From NCBI GenBank assembly GCA_037442565.1, contig JBBIQA010000204.1, forward strand, positions 1 to 6,867: a DNA stretch of 6,867 nucleotides. Reading direction: 5' to 3'. The position numbers and the translations under genes were made by a program. Shown here in pieces: positions 6,393-6,867 of this stretch. Origin of the DNA: PALSA-911 sp037442565 (GTDB taxonomy: Bacteria; Pseudomonadota; Alphaproteobacteria; Acetobacterales; Acetobacteraceae). The first letter of the stretch is position 1, and the number at the start of each line of letters is the position of its first letter. A model generated the notes under the pieces. That model saw only the letters and a program-made list of their open reading frames with translations, was not told the DNA's origin and did not search any database.

Positions 6393-6749
6393 CTAGGCAA
6401 GGGCGGCCTGCACCTTCTTCACGACTTCCGCGAACGACGCTGGGTCGTCATAGGCGATGGCCGACAGCACTTTGCGGTCCATCTCGATCCCGGCGCGCTT
6501 CAGGCCGTCGATGAAGCGCGAATAGGTCAGGCCGTGCTCACGCACTGCGGCGTTGATACGCTGGATCCAGAGCGCGCGGAATTCGCGCTTCTTCACCCGG
6601 CGATCGCGGTAGGCATACTGCAGCGACTTCTCGAGCCGCTCGAGCGCAATGCGGTAGTTTGTCGACGACCGGCCGACGAAACCCTTGGATTGCTTGAGAA
6701 CTTTCTTGTGACGGGCGTGGGTGGTCGTGCCCCGTTTGACGCGTGCCAT
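6393..6749 (-). CDS. rplT: 50S ribosomal protein L20
   Basis: A 118-residue protein with the full bacterial L20 pattern. The basic N-terminal extension (MARVKRGTTTHARHKKVLKQ) threads into 23S rRNA. It is followed by SKGFVGRSSTNYRIA, then YAYRDRRVKKREFRALWIQRINAAVR, and the globular C-terminus GLTYSRFIDGLKRAGIEMDRKVLS. L20 is a primary binder needed early in 50S assembly, and in several bacteria it represses its own operon. The ATG at 6747-6749 has a strong GGAGGT Shine-Dalgarno with 7-nt spacing. It begins 14 nt after the rpmI stop, so the two form one operon. The terminator-like hairpin before pheS may limit read-through from this ribosomal operon. Confidence 0.98.
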   Translation of the reverse strand: MARVKRGTTTHARHKKVLKQSKGFVGRSSTNYRIALERLEKSLQYAYRDRRVKKREFRALWIQRINAAVREHGLTYSRFIDGLKRAGIEMDRKVLSAIAYDDPASFAEVVKKVQAALA

Positions 6750-6756
6750 GTGCTAA

Positions 6757-6762
6757 ACCTCC
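6757..6762 (-). promoter_or_regulatory. Strong rplT ribosome binding site
   Basis: GGAGGT on the minus strand, a near-perfect anti-Shine-Dalgarno match, lies 7 nt upstream of the rplT ATG and just after the rpmI TAA. It is the strongest such site in the window, as expected for a highly expressed ribosomal protein, and it fixes the rplT start. Confidence 0.8.
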
Positions 6763-6763
6763 G

Positions 6764-6867
6764 TTACGCGATGCCGTAGGGGGCCCACTGCTTGACGGTC
6801 AGGCCGTCAGCATGGGTCAGCACCTGGCTGCCGCGGTTCTGGCGCTTGGCCTTCTGGCTGCGCGCGG
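6764..6867 (-). CDS. rpmI: 50S ribosomal protein L35, C-terminal half (start outside window)
   Basis: The minus strand is open from the right edge to a TAA at 6764-6766 and encodes the last 33 residues: ARSQKAKRQNRGSQVL, then THADGLTVKQWAPYGIA. The RxxKxxRxxRG pattern followed by VL-x-x-ADG-x-x-VK and a short hydrophobic tail is that of alphaproteobacterial L35. Full L35 is about 65 residues, so roughly half is missing. The 14-nt spacing to rplT and the conserved rpmI-rplT pairing strongly support the assignment. Upstream, infC would be usual, but it is outside the window. Confidence 0.9.
   Translation of the reverse strand, partial: ARSQKAKRQNRGSQVLTHADGLTVKQWAPYGIA

Noticed and set aside
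1..6867. CRISPR array, insertion sequence with inverted repeats, phage structural genes or defence genes
   Set aside because: No regularly spaced repeats or transposase-like frames were seen. Apart from the recombinase fragment, all sequence is accounted for by known translation genes and short gaps.

Overview
The window is a high-GC bacterial chromosome segment. It carries a conserved housekeeping block on the minus strand and the end of a mobile element at the left edge. Gene order, the alphaproteobacterial character of the L35 C-terminus and the style of PheT all point to Alphaproteobacteria, probably Rhodospirillales/Acetobacteraceae. That placement rests on remembered family resemblance, not on a search.

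Reading the minus strand from right to left, the order is: rpmI (L35, 3' part only), rplT (L20), a leader with an intrinsic terminator-like hairpin, pheS, pheT, a short gap with a possible promoter, lepA (EF4), and a tRNA-Ser(GGA) gene with its own predicted promoter. All of it concerns translation: two 50S proteins, both subunits of phenylalanyl-tRNA synthetase, a ribosome-associated GTPase and a serine tRNA. rpmI-rplT and pheS-pheT are tightly spaced (14 and 3 nt). The hairpin in front of pheS leaves only 16 nt before the start codon, so transcripts entering pheST probably pass through it, which suggests attenuation.

From the left edge to about 635, on the plus strand, lies the C-terminal part of a large serine recombinase: the second half of a zinc ribbon, then a coiled-coil region. 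Its reading frame does not stop at the tRNA. It runs antisense through the entire tRNA-Ser gene and ends inside the predicted tRNA promoter. This is the expected picture for an integrative element inserted at the 3' end of a tRNA gene. The window therefore shows one junction, with the element to the left and the chromosome to the right.

No wholly new system is visible. The points most worth checking are the recombinase/tRNA junction with its host-encoded recombinase tail, the pheST leader, and an insertion of about 27 residues in the PheT B5 domain. Most of whatever the element carries lies outside the window.
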